DNA of 64,000 bases from Thraustochytrium sp. TN22 (Eukaryota > Sar > Bigyra > Thraustochytrida > Thraustochytriidae). The DNA is taken from positions 62,001-126,000 of the forward strand of contig JABLUY010000001.1 in assembly GCA_013306675.1 (NCBI GenBank). The letters run 5' to 3'. The translations under genes were made by a program, and so were the position numbers. This document shows, piece after piece, positions 47,955 to 58,000 of the stretch. The notes beneath the pieces were generated by a model, which was not told where the DNA came from, made no database searches, and worked only from the letters and a program-made list of their open reading frames with translations. Position 1 is the stretch's first letter. Each line of letters begins with the position of its first letter.

Positions 47955-48815
47955 ATGATGACGAAAGTAGCGTGCCTCGCGTTGATGGTGGCGGCAGCTA
48001 TGCTTGCGTGCGAGGTGTGCGCGAGTGAGCTGGAAGAGCACACGTCAGCGCGGCGTCTCCAGGGAGTGAACAACAATGGCGAGTGCAACGACACCGAGAC
48101 CTGCGAAGGGCCCCTTTATGCCTGCGTCCAGGATTACTCGTGCTCCGAGGCATACGTGAATGTCATTCAAGAGATTCAAGGGCCAGGTGGCGAGCAAGCG
48201 ATCCGGGATATGCTCGATAACGATCGCGGCATGGGGCTGTTGTCTTGCAGCTGGTGCGGTACGATCGCATGCGGGTCCGACCTGTCGTATCTAACTGATC
48301 CGGCCTCCGACCTTGGAGGGCTCTTGAACGCCACTTGTGAAGAACCCAGGTCAACCTATGCCCCAACTGCAGAGCTCTGCGACCAGACCGCAGCCCAAGA
48401 GGCGTGTGCCAGTGCGGAGGAGGACTGCCGCGCGGACCCGACGTGCAATAGCACCTATGCCGCGGTATACGGAAACTCCCAGAGTCCTGCGTCTGGCTTT
48501 GAAGTGCTGGGGGCTTTCAATGACCTCTACGCAAACGAGCTGGGCCGCACTGCACTCCTCTGCCAGACATGCTTTTCAGCCGCGTGCGCAGCCTTCGCCG
48601 TTGACTATGCTGTCTTCATCGACTACCAGTACGGCACCGGCCAGGCATTTTACACCTTTTTCAGCCAGGTCGCTGCCGAGTGTGGCTACACGGTCGCACC
48701 GACAACTACTGCTCCGTCACTTTCCCCGCCCCCTACCTTGGCGGAGAATGCAGGCGCAAAGCTCCCTGCGAGCGTCGCCGCAAGCCTCTTCATCGCTGTA
48801 CTTCTCGTGCGGTGA
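47955..48815 (+). CDS. Cys-rich GPI-type surface protein, copy 1
   Basis: 286 residues from an ATG at 47955; the longer open frame starts far upstream without an ATG. The signal peptide is VACLALMVAAAMLACEVCA. Two homologous Cys modules follow, each with C-x(5-8)-C-x(4-5)-C, ~40 residues, then C-x2-C-x4-C: LLSCSWCGTIAC and LLCQTCFSAAC. A short Pro-Thr/Ser stalk (TVAPTTTAPSLSPPPT) leads to a C-terminal hydrophobic end (LPASVAASLFIAVLLVR), typical of a GPI-attachment signal. It is probably a small wall or surface protein. No enzymatic motif is seen. A near-identical copy lies 3 kb downstream. Confidence 0.8.
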   Translation: MMTKVACLALMVAAAMLACEVCASELEEHTSARRLQGVNNNGECNDTETCEGPLYACVQDYSCSEAYVNVIQEIQGPGGEQAIRDMLDNDRGMGLLSCSWCGTIACGSDLSYLTDPASDLGGLLNATCEEPRSTYAPTAELCDQTAAQEACASAEEDCRADPTCNSTYAAVYGNSQSPASGFEVLGAFNDLYANELGRTALLCQTCFSAACAAFAVDYAVFIDYQYGTGQAFYTFFSQVAAECGYTVAPTTTAPSLSPPPTLAENAGAKLPASVAASLFIAVLLVR

Positions 48816-49106
48816 CGTTGCCTTCACATTTCAGTGTCGCTACTCTTCTCGTGCGGTTTCCTTTATTTTTGCACGCAACATTCAGTTTTGTCTTTTCTCT
48901 TTCGAGGCATGCATCATGATGCCGAGAAGATGGCAGATTTGCCCAGCGAAAGAGTTTCCTTCCTCACGGCCATTGGCCACACCATGCCTTCGCACCGTTC
49001 GGGGTGATCAGATTCTTCTTGCCATGTGGTCAGCTTGCTGAGCTCGAGCGCGCGCCTCCATGACGTCCGGAGGAGACCCAAGAAGAGGCGGAAGAATGTG
49101 CACGGA

Positions 49107-49742
49107 ATGAACACGTCATGGGTGCAAGAAATCTGTCAGCCGCGTGAAAATGAGGCTCCTGGAACCGATTTTTTCTCCCTCTCGCAAAACCTGTGTGGGA
49201 GGACCTCGCAAGGATGTTGTCAATGCGGCGCCTCTGGACGAAGAGTAGAGTCCGAGGAAGAGCGTCAACGTGACCTTGGACATATCATCGACGACCTCGC
49301 CTGCGAGCCCCAGGTCGCGGCTGCTGCCGTGTGCTTGGCGTACGCACTGCTCGTCAAGACTGATTACCACGAGATCAGAGGCGTTGGGCCTTCGACGACG
49401 CTCGGCGTCCTTGACAAGATCCTTGAAGAGCGGGTGGACGTAGGGGAGTGGCTCAAGCCCGAGAAGCTCGCCTGCATGCTCAGCGAGCACAAGGGTTGGT
49501 CCCGAGAGCGGGAGAAGGAAGTTTGCTTGCTGATGAAGACGGCAAAGGGCGGTCTTCTCGCCGGCGTTGGGCTCTTCCTCGCCTCGGGGAAGGTCGACTC
49601 GCTGGATCAGGACGTGCTGGCCGAGGCCCACGTGTCGGCGCTCGTCGGTAAGACGGGCTTTGACAAGGATCACGTTGTCCTCATTGCGCTGGGGCTACTT
49701 TGCCTCCGCGAGATGTGTGAGTGCAACGGAGTTGTGCCCTAG
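49107..49742 (+). CDS. Unknown protein, possibly truncated
   Basis: 211 residues from the ATG at 49107 to a TAG at 49740-49742; the open frame also runs 81 nt upstream from a GTG. The composition is natural, with mostly helical segments (LEERVDVGEWLKPEKLACML; EVCLLMKTAKGGLLAGVGLF). The C-terminus ends inside a short repeat unit, CLREMCECNG, that recurs twice in the next ~85 nt. The same frame then continues as a second coding-like segment, so the protein may once have been longer. I recognise no family. Confidence 0.45.
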   Translation: MNTSWVQEICQPRENEAPGTDFFSLSQNLCGRTSQGCCQCGASGRRVESEEERQRDLGHIIDDLACEPQVAAAAVCLAYALLVKTDYHEIRGVGPSTTLGVLDKILEERVDVGEWLKPEKLACMLSEHKGWSREREKEVCLLMKTAKGGLLAGVGLFLASGKVDSLDQDVLAEAHVSALVGKTGFDKDHVVLIALGLLCLREMCECNGVVP

Positions 49743-49772
49743 TGGTGGCGCCTCCGCGAGACGTGTGGCTGA

Positions 49773-50123
49773 GAGTGTAACGGCCTCCGCGGGACGTGTG
49801 AGTGCGACGGCCGTGCGACCAAGCAATACGACGTAGGTGACGGGGTCATCAAAGTGCAACTCCAGGAGGGGTTTGAGACTGTCGATCTCACCGAAGATAT
49901 GATCATCGGGGCCGAGGCAAATACGGCCAAGCAAGCGCAGCTGGCTCGCTGGCTTCACACTCGCGGTCAGTTTCCGGGCAACAGAAAGGTGGCTGAGCTC
50001 CGCGCTGATGTTCGAGCGCAGCTGCGCGTTGAGGAGGAGGCACGCAATGTGAACAGAGCGCTCACCACGCAGATGCTTGGAGTGCCCGGCATGTCATCCA
50101 GGCATGTCTTAGCATCAACCTAG
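49773..50123 (+). other. In-frame downstream coding segment of the 49.1-kb gene
   Basis: 116 codons in the same frame as the preceding ORF but separated from it by a stop-containing tandem repeat. The peptide looks real: KQYDVGDGVIKVQLQEGF, TVDLTEDMIIGAEANTAKQA and ELRADVRAQLRVEEEARNV. No GT-AG intron that keeps the frame was found, so the gene may be broken or this may be a separate remnant. Confidence 0.35.
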
Positions 50124-50393
50124 CGACCACGTGCGTCCAGGGCTCCCTCCGGTATCTTGCCAGACCGGGTACGAGCGCACCAGGGCCAACCGCAGGGCTT
50201 GAGCCTAACCCGACCTCCCTACCCCCCGCGCCCGCGCCTCTGCCCGCGCTGCGCGCCCGCTACGCAGCGTGCGCTGCAGCCCGCGCGCGCGAGTCCTGCG
50301 CCCTTCGACATGTCTTTGCATGCACATGAGGGCTCCACTTCTGTCCGCCCTGACCAAAGGCCGGCGCCTTTTCGGGGTGCGAATTTGAGGCTG

Positions 50394-50463
50394 GGCGCGT
50401 CACACGAGGCTTCCGACGGGGCGGGCATCCAGCCGCCGCTCTTGCTGACCCTGTCGCACGTCA
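50394..50463 (-). repeat. Dispersed coding-like block, copy 1
   Basis: On the minus strand it reads CDRVSKSGGWMPAPSEASCD. It shares a ~41-bp near-identical block with the plus strand at 59482-59565, so the copies are inverted relative to each other. They stay in the same reading frame, with a small in-frame insertion in the other copy. The nature of the unit is unknown. Confidence 0.6.
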
Positions 50464-50810
50464 CCCCCCACATCCGAGATTCGCCTTCACTGCACGTGGC
50501 CCAGGGATGGCAGACATGTCCTCCCGAGCCACGTCTAAGATTCCCTTCGCTGCACGTGACCCAGGGGAGACGTGCGCCGCGTGGCCCCGCGCGACGGGCA
50601 GCGCGTACTGGCCATGCGACCCGAGGCAGCGCGGCGCACGTTTGTCCCTTGTGCACGCGTAACTTGTAGGTGCAGTGTGGTCAGAAGATGCTCCGCCGAG
50701 TGCGGGCCCGGGCCGCGCAAGATTCCACGGTCGGCACGTGGCTCGTGAGGTCGTCAGACATGTACTTTCTCTTGTCCTTTCTCCCTCTGCCAGTCACATC
50801 CAGTGGCACT

Positions 50811-50823
50811 CACTGGCCAGTGG
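50811..50823. promoter_or_regulatory. CACTGG-CCAGTG palindrome ~157 nt upstream of surface-protein gene copy 2
   Basis: A perfect 12-bp palindrome followed by G, within TCCAGTGGCACTCACTGGCC. Copy 1 has one mismatch plus an extra base in the left arm. Confidence 0.35.
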
Positions 50824-50978
50824 TGGTCGCCCAGTCACGGTCGCGAGCTCTGTCCGAGTCCAGGCCGCAGGCAGGCAGGCAGGCGGGCGGGCGGGCGAGC
50901 ATAGAGCAATCTCCAGCAAGGAGCAGGCAAGGAGGCGACCGCGGGCAAGCCGGCAACGAGCGATCTATCTGGAGCGAG

Positions 50979-51830
50979 ATGATCACGAAAGTAGCGTGCC
51001 TCGCGTTGATGGTGGTGGCAGCTATGCTTGCGTGCGAGGTGTGCGCGAGTGAGGTGGAAGAGCATATGTCGGCGCGGCGTCTCCAGGGAGTAAACAACAA
51101 TGGAGAGTGCAACAGTGAGACCTGCGTAGGGCCTCTTTATGCCTGCATCATGGATTCCTCGTGCTCCGAAGCATACGTGAATTTAATTCAAGAGATTCGA
51201 GGACCAGGTGGCGAGCAAGCGATCCGGGACATGCTCGATGACGATCTCGGCATGGGGCTGTTGTCTTGCAGCTGGTGCGGTACGATTGCATGCGGGTCCG
51301 ACCTGTCGTATCTAACTGATCCGGCCTCCGACCTTGGAGGGCTCTTGAACGCCACTTGTGAAGAACCCAGGTCAACCTATGCCCCAACTGCAGAGCTCTG
51401 CGACCAGACCGCAGCCCAAGAGGCGTGTGCCAGTGCGGAGGAGGACTGTCGCGCGGACCCGACATGCAATAGCACCTATGCCGCGGTATACGGAAACTCT
51501 CCGAGTTCTGCGTCTGAATTGCCGGGGGCTTTGAATGACCTCTACGCAAACGAGCTGGGTCGCACTGCACTCCTCTGCCAGACATGCTTTTCAGCCGCGT
51601 GCGCAGCCTACGCCGTTCACGATGCTGTCTTCCTCGACTCCATGTACGGCACCGGCCAGGCACTTTACACCTTTTTCAGCCAGGTCGCTGCCGAGTGTGG
51701 CTACACGGTCGCACCGACAACTACTGCTCCGTCACTTTCCCCGCCCCCTACCTTGGCGGAGAATGCAGGCGCAAAGCTCCCTGCGAGCGTCGCCGCAAGC
51801 CTCTTCATCGCTGCTCTTCTCGTGCGGTGA
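50979..51830 (+). CDS. Cys-rich GPI-type surface protein, copy 2
   Basis: 283 residues from an ATG at 50979. It has the same plan as copy 1: signal peptide (VACLALMVVAAMLACEVCA), two Cys modules, Pro-Thr stalk and hydrophobic GPI-type end (LPASVAASLFIAALLVR). The two proteins are about 90% identical by eye; the middle (RDML through NSTYAAVYGNS) is almost unchanged. Differences concentrate near the first Cys module, the loop after GNS and the VHDAVFLDSMYG segment. Both copies are intact, with all Cys residues kept, so both are probably expressed. Confidence 0.8.
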   Translation: MITKVACLALMVVAAMLACEVCASEVEEHMSARRLQGVNNNGECNSETCVGPLYACIMDSSCSEAYVNLIQEIRGPGGEQAIRDMLDDDLGMGLLSCSWCGTIACGSDLSYLTDPASDLGGLLNATCEEPRSTYAPTAELCDQTAAQEACASAEEDCRADPTCNSTYAAVYGNSPSSASELPGALNDLYANELGRTALLCQTCFSAACAAYAVHDAVFLDSMYGTGQALYTFFSQVAAECGYTVAPTTTAPSLSPPPTLAENAGAKLPASVAASLFIAALLVR

Positions 51831-52286
51831 CTTTGACTTCAGGGTCGCTCTCTTCTCGTGCGGTATCTTATTATTAGAACAGGGACCTTGTGGTATTCAA
51901 AGGAGGCGTCTGTGAGGATTTTTTGGAGCCAGCACCATGAAGGATTTTTCGGAAGCGGTTTCTTCGGTTGGCGTCGTTGGCCCGACGGCGAGATACGGCG
52001 ATTGCCGAGGTCTTGGTGCTGTCGGATGAAAAGCAAGCGAGCAACAGAGCAAACACGCTCTGGGCGTGCCCGGCGAAGACGGGGCAAGCCCGGGCGCGGA
52101 CGCGCGAGTGCAGGCGCGGGCGAGCTCTGACGGGGCCTGGGCGGGCCCTGGGCGGTGCTTTGGGCCTCTGGCAGGCATATAGGGCAGTCAGAAAAGGATT
52201 GAGCCGCTACGTGGTCTTGGGTCCTGTCTAACCTAGCGACCACGCAGAGGTGGGCTCCTTGCAGCACTTCGAGCACGAGTATGGCG

Positions 52287-53581
52287 TGCAGCTGCGACGT
52301 AGATGCGTGTCAGGCGTGCGGCTGCTGCCCATGCTGCATGAATCTGCCCGCGCTGACGTGCACGTGCAAGAAGTAGCGTTGCAGCAAGTGCAGCAAGTGC
52401 CTGAACGCTTGCAAGTGCGCAACGCGCGCTCTGGAGACCGCCGGACAGCCCAAGGCGCGCGCGGCGGGTGTTGAGGCCACGCGCAAGCTCGTGCAGCAAC
52501 GCAAGATGCCTCAAGATGACCGTGATCTCATCATCAACGAGTCGGCCGTGGACGGTCGCTCGCGTCTTGTACGCAGTCTTCGGGTGGTCTGTGAAGGCGC
52601 TCTCCAGGGTAAGCTCCAAGCTCGCCCGGACCAACTCGGCTCATGAGGACGAGTTGGGCGAACAGAACTGGATTGAGCTGGTGCGCGCCATGCTGTGGGT
52701 GTTCAAGAGGATGGCGGAGATCCTCTACCCTGCGGCGCCTGAGCTGCTCGAGCAGAAGGCTCTAGAGAAGCTCGCTCCCATGCGCACACCGGAGAAGGAC
52801 GAGCTCCTGCGGCGAAACATCATCCAGGTGATCATGCGGCACACGGCTAGGAGCCCGGTAACACGCCTCTTCCGCGCCGCGCTCTGCACAACGTAAACAC
52901 GTGAGGAGATCCAGCGATGCCCTCGCCATCTTTCGGGCGCGATGGGGCGCTGACGAGGCAGCCTGGAAAGCCCTCGATGGTCCGAAGCCGCACAAGTTTC
53001 TCGAGGACAAGACCATCACCAACAAGTTCCACAACCTCAGGCGCGAACTCGCACGTGACGACGGCACCGCCGCACAAGCTCCCGCGCGAGCACCGGCGCG
53101 GGGCCAGCAGGGGCGTCGTGGAGGCGCTGGCAAGCGACAGATGCTGGCAGAGCATCATGCTGTGACGCTTGAGCATGCGCTTGACCAAGGTAAGGCCCCC
53201 GCGAACGCCGTCGCCTACTTCCGGGAGCAGTGGGGCCAGGACGAGGAAGCGTGGAAGGTGAACCACCGAGACCCGTTTCCAAGCGACAAACAACTTCGTA
53301 CCAAGATTGTCAACCTTAAGACGGAGCGCAAGAAGCTGGAGGGGCTAAGCAGCAGGAGCAGCGGCGGCGATGGGAGCAGCAGCAGCAACAAGAAGCGGCG
53401 CACGCCACACAGTCGGCGCCGTGCACCAACCATGAGGACGACGATGACGACCACGAGAGCTGGGATGCTGAGGATGACGATGATGAGCGAGAGAGGCAGA
53501 TCGACCCTTCGGTAGGTGAAGAACCACCAAGAGCCAAGAACCCACGGCCGGTCCATCGCCCATGCCAGCCTTGGCTGACAT
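52287..53581 (+). pseudogene. Broken unclassified gene with Cys cluster, two WG-type domains and acidic tail
   Basis: Coding-like segments in successive frames. First is a dense Cys cluster (CSCDVDACQACGCCPCC; RCSKCSKCLNACKC). Next are helical segments (ALETAGQPKARAAGVEATRK; NWIELVRAMLWVFKRMAEIL; LLRRNIIQVIMRHTA). Two homologous ~45-residue units follow (ALAIFRARWGADEAAWKAL; AVAYFREQWGQDEEAWKV), then an acidic end (NHEDDDDDHESWDAEDDDDE). The frame is interrupted several times. The helical part is similar to a second broken copy on the minus strand at 59.7-60.7 kb, so this is a dispersed family. It may come from a DNA-mobile element or from a multicopy host gene; no transposase or integrase core was recognised. 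Confidence 0.45.
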
Positions 53582-54424
53582 GACAACTTGCCTCGCCAGT
53601 CGGACCCGGTGCGGCTGCATGATCCCCCGCTGGGGCACTGGAGCTCCACTGGAGGAGAGACGCCCCCCGCGCCCGACGCCGCGCTCGCTTTGGCACTTGA
53701 TTGATTGCCGAAAGGGTCTGAGTTGGCCAAATCCTCAGGTCAACGTGGAGCCGCCTACGGTGAATACCACAAAGGCTAAGTCCCTGTTTAATTAATTTTA
53801 AAATTACAATTGAAAGCAGCGAACATGCAAGATCTCTCGCTTCCAACCTCGCTGTCAGATGTGTCGCGGTCGCCACCGCATACTGCGCGAAAGGAGCGGA
53901 TGCCGGGGGCCAGTGTGGTGTCCTAGTGTCATTGCCCTTACTACTATCCACAACCGTCCCCCCGATGATGCTGGACATGTTCGTCTTTTGCCGGACTGCG
54001 CCGGAGCGTCGTCCTTCACAGCACCTTGTTTCGCCAACGCAAACGCGGGTCAAACGTGGCCGCGCCCCCCGCGCAAGAGCAGCAACAGGTGCACGAACAA
54101 TCGCTGGTGCCGCCAACGGACTCGGTCGCCTCGCGGCCTGCCCTGATGGAGCCCACCTTCTTGCTCCAGTCGCGCTTCACGGACGTTTTATTGGTGGGGC
54201 TTGTGTGAAGGACCTCCCGAACTGCTCATCGCGGTCACGCTCTTTAGGCTCTGTGTCCGTTACTTCGCACTGCGGCGCATTGCATTTTCGGTGAGCGCTG
54301 CCTCTTGTGGGTTGGCCTCGACCACGTCGCAGAGGCTCAGCGCTTGTCGACAAGACAAATACGGCGCTGGCCTCTGCACAAGGTGTCCTCGTTGTGAGGC
54401 TGGGTCAAGCCGTCTTGCCGCGGA
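53582..54424. other. Gene-free interval
   Basis: I see no gene, repeat or RNA structure here that I can support. It is somewhat less GC-rich around 53780-53820 than its surroundings. Confidence 0.45.
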
Positions 54425-54840
54425 ATGCGCGAGCTTGAGCCCGAGCTTGCGCGAGCTTGCGTGAGCTTACGGGAATCTTTCCTGAAACGGCTGCGTGCTT
54501 CGGCCTTCGGAGCGGCGCAACGACTGATGACGCGCACTCCCCGCCTTGATGTAACCGTAACCTGGCACCGGCGGTAGATTCACGCCGTCTGCTACGGAAT
54601 GCAGAAGCAAGCTTGCCGAAGGAGACGCCTCGTATGGACTACTTGCGCGAGCTTGCCAGCTGCGCGAGCTTGCGTGAGCTTGCGTGAGCTAGGAGTATAG
54701 TTTTCCCTGAAACGGCTGCGAGCTTCGGCCTTCGGAGATTCGAGCGGCGCAACGTCGGAAGTTTGCTGCCACCGCTACTTCTGACGCGCACCGAAGGTCC
54801 GCCTTGATGTAACTGGAACCGGCGGTTAGCTTCACGCAAA
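54425..54840. repeat. Tandem duplication (~190-bp units) upstream of the PstS-GPCR gene
   Basis: Two imperfect direct copies, about 54425-54600 and 54640-54840. Shared blocks include GCGCGAGCTTGCGTGAGCTT, CCTGAAACGGCTGCG, GCTTCGGCCTTCGGAG, CCGCCTTGATGTAAC and an ACCGGCGGT end. They lie 170-590 bp upstream of the ATG at 55012, so they may carry duplicated regulatory sites. Confidence 0.7.
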
Positions 54841-55011
54841 GCTGGTCCGGCGCAGTGTGACACTTGCGCTCCAAGGCAAGCAGATGCAGGTAAGAAGAAG
54901 CTTCCCCGAGCCAGCTCCACTCTGCAAGGAGGCGCAACACAAAAAGAACCCGACCGGCAAGTGCGGGAGAGTGACGGGCGTCGTTTCTTGGATGGCGGCG
55001 CCGCGCTGCGT

Positions 55012-58000
55012 ATGAACAGAACCAAATCGAGGCTCGACGAAATCATGCTGGTGCTACTTCGCCTCAGTGCCGTGGCTGTGGCAATGGCAATGTGTGCAGG
55101 CAGGGTCCGGGCTTCGCTTCCTGCAAGATGCCCTGCGATGGAGCTCGGGGTGTTGCCCAAAGAAAGCTGTCTCATCGAGCTGGCCGTATGCCTTAACGAG
55201 TCGCTTGCAGAGGTCTCGCCGGAGCGCACGATGGATGGGGAAAAGATTGTTCTGCAAGCCGCGGGAGCTACTTTCCCGCTTCGATTGTACCAGGAGGCTA
55301 TCTTTGCGTACAGTTTTGAAAATCAGTCCGTCGCGGTCTCCTATGCCGGCATAGGCAGCGGCAAAGGCAAATGTCGCATTAAAAGCTACGTGGACGCCTG
55401 CGACAACGTCTGTGGCGAGTACTCTGACTCCAATGAGGAGTACTTCGTGGATTTCATTGGGTCTGACTCATTGCTCACGGACAGCGACTATGGGGCGTAC
55501 CCTGACCTCCAAATGTTTCCAGCCGTGGGCGGCGCTGTGGTGCCTATCTACAATCTACCCGGGCTCGATGCGCTCAATCACACCCTCGTGCTCACCAAGG
55601 AGGTGCTTGCACAGATATTCCGCAAATGCAATGAGGCGGATGCGAATCTCACATATGCGTGCCAGCCTGGGTCGATTCACACGTGGAACGACGAGCGCAT
55701 CAAGGCGATCAACCGGCACGCAAGCGACGCTGCCCTCACCGCAGCAATCGAGGCCGTCCTCGATGCTGCGGGCGACATTGAGCTCGTTGTGCGTGCCGAC
55801 GGCTCTGGCACGAGTGAGATTTTCAAAGGTGCCTTGGCTCTTTTCGAGGAAGCCTTTGCTACGCAATTCGAAGGCCATATAGGATCCTCGAATGACCACT
55901 ACCCCGCACTGGCAGTGAAACATGACGGAAACAGTGGCGTTGCAGGCCATGTTTCGGCCACCGTAGGTGCCATTGGCTACTCCGTCTTGGGCGAGGCGCT
56001 GGCTCTCGACCTGCCACGCGCACTCATGGCCACGACGAGCGGAGCCCTCCCGGTTGAGGCCACTACAACGACTGTGGCGAACGCCATGGTCGAACGCGGC
56101 CTGGACTTTGGCACGGCGAACCCAGACCGCCTTAACGCCGTCATTTCGGACGCCTCGGGCTCTCAGGCTTGGCCCATGGCGGGCTACACGTACTTTGTGG
56201 TGCGCAAAGAAACCACGCGCCCAGGCGCCTCCTGCGCAAACCGCAAGGCACTGCAGGATTTCCTGCTTTGGTTCTACACGCATGAGGTGCCGCAAAGCAT
56301 CGCAATCTCGCTGGGCTTTGCACCCCTCCCAGACGAGTTGCGCGCGATTATTGTGGCGAGAATTCAGCAGGATCTTTACTGCGAGGGCAACATTCTCTAC
56401 GAACCGGTGATCGACACATCACCGATGATCAGCTACAGCGGCGCCATGGTCTTCCAAAACGTCATCAAGCAGTACGAGCTTGCGTACTCTGTCATTGCGC
56501 CTGAAACACGATTTGCGGACGAACTTACCAGTGCAGGCTCCGTGCAGGCCATTGAGGCCGTCGCTGCTGGAAGGCATTCGATTGCCATGGCGCTCTCGTC
56601 CAATGCTGAAGCAGGCACCCTCATTCAAGAAGGAGCCAATATTGCTGCTTTCTCATATGTGGGCATTGGCTTGGGTGTCTCCGTCAACTTTTGCTCGTCC
56701 GGCGAGGACAATCTCGCCGCTTTCTGCGACGAGGTTACAAGCTTCAATGCCTCGGTCGGTTTGCTGGCCGGGATACTCAGCGGTTCAGTCGCCCGCTGGG
56801 AGGACCCTGAGATTCAACGCTTCAATCCGACGCTCGCGGCGAAGATTGCCGACCACAGGGCGAGCGATCCAAGCTGGGATGTTCCGGGTATCACCGTCTT
56901 CGGCACAGCCGAGTCGGGTGACGAGCTCGTCAGTCGCTTCGTCTCGCTCGTTGCAGCGCTCTCCGGCGATGAAAGCTTCCAGCTCGCATTTACGGCACTC
57001 AAAAGGAATCAAGAGGATGTGCGCTCGGCTGTCGCCACAACAGCATTCTCCATTGCCTACAACCCGGCCATTGGTGATGCGAACCAGCGCCATGCCTTCT
57101 TCGCCAGGGTCACACTTGACGACGGCGCCACCTACACGCTACCGAATACGAACGGCGTGGCCGCCTGCGCCACCGCCGACTCGTATGACGAAGTCACGGG
57201 CGTTTTTAATTTCCAAAATGCAGAGAGCGGCGACTGCTACCCGCTCGCAGACGTCCTGAACCTGGTTGTACGAACGCAGCACGAGGGCGATATCGAGTGC
57301 GGGAACGAAGGCGCTGGCTACGCGTACACGCTCTACTTCGGCTTCCTTCTCTTGAACGTGTTAAGCAAGGGCAACGATGCGTCCGTCGAGGAGCCGCTTG
57401 AAAGGCAGGGCCTGGTCCCACTCTCCGCGCTGAATGCAAGCCTAGGACGCAACTATGAGACACTGACCGCCATCTCGTGCAATGGCATGTCCATTCTCGC
57501 TCCTGCACATGACATGCAGCTCATTCCTGCTCCTTTGGTGGGCTTCAGCATCGCCATCACGTGCCTTCTACTATCAGTGTTCTCGTGGCTCGCCGTCTGG
57601 GTAAGGAGGCACCGCCGCCAGAAGATTGTCATGATCGCATCGCCGCTGTTCTTGCAGCAGATGTTGCTCGGAGCAGCCATCGCAACGTCCGCCATCATTC
57701 CACTGGCGATGCAAGACGACGGCACCTTTCATGACATGGAAGAATCCTCAGAAGCGGCCGTCGTCAATGACGCCATCTTTCCGGGCATTGATATTGCCTG
57801 TGCTCTCGCACCACTTCTCTACTCAGTGGGATTTACCATCCTCTTCTCGTCGCTCTGGCTCAAGACCTGGCGGCTCGGCCGACTGTTCCTGAATCCGCGG
57901 CTCAAGCGCAGACACATCACCAATCGCGCCCTGCAGAGCTACCAGATCATGTTGATGGTCGTGGTTCTCGGGCTCAATGGCATCTGGATCTTGGTCGATC

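Larger units (their letters stand above)
47430..48850. repeat. Segmental duplication, copy 1 (contains a surface-protein gene)
   Basis: About 1.4 kb aligned with 50467-51860, covering 5' flank, gene and ~40 bp of 3' flank. The gene part is nearly identical; the 5' flank has small indels. Copy 1 has an internal tandem pair of a ~69-bp unit (core ATTGGCTCA, TATGTCCTCCCGGGCCAC) at about 47449-47575; copy 2 has about one unit. Confidence 0.8.
50467..51860. repeat. Segmental duplication, copy 2 (contains a surface-protein gene)
   Basis: Partner of 47430-48850, in direct orientation, about 3.0 kb away. It begins immediately beside the dispersed block at 50394-50463, which may mark a breakpoint. 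Confidence 0.8.

Noticed and set aside
52861-52920. A 22-nt intron joining the helical and WG segments
   Set aside because: A GTAAAC...CCAG segment would restore phase, but 22 nt is far below the 61-101 nt introns seen in this window.
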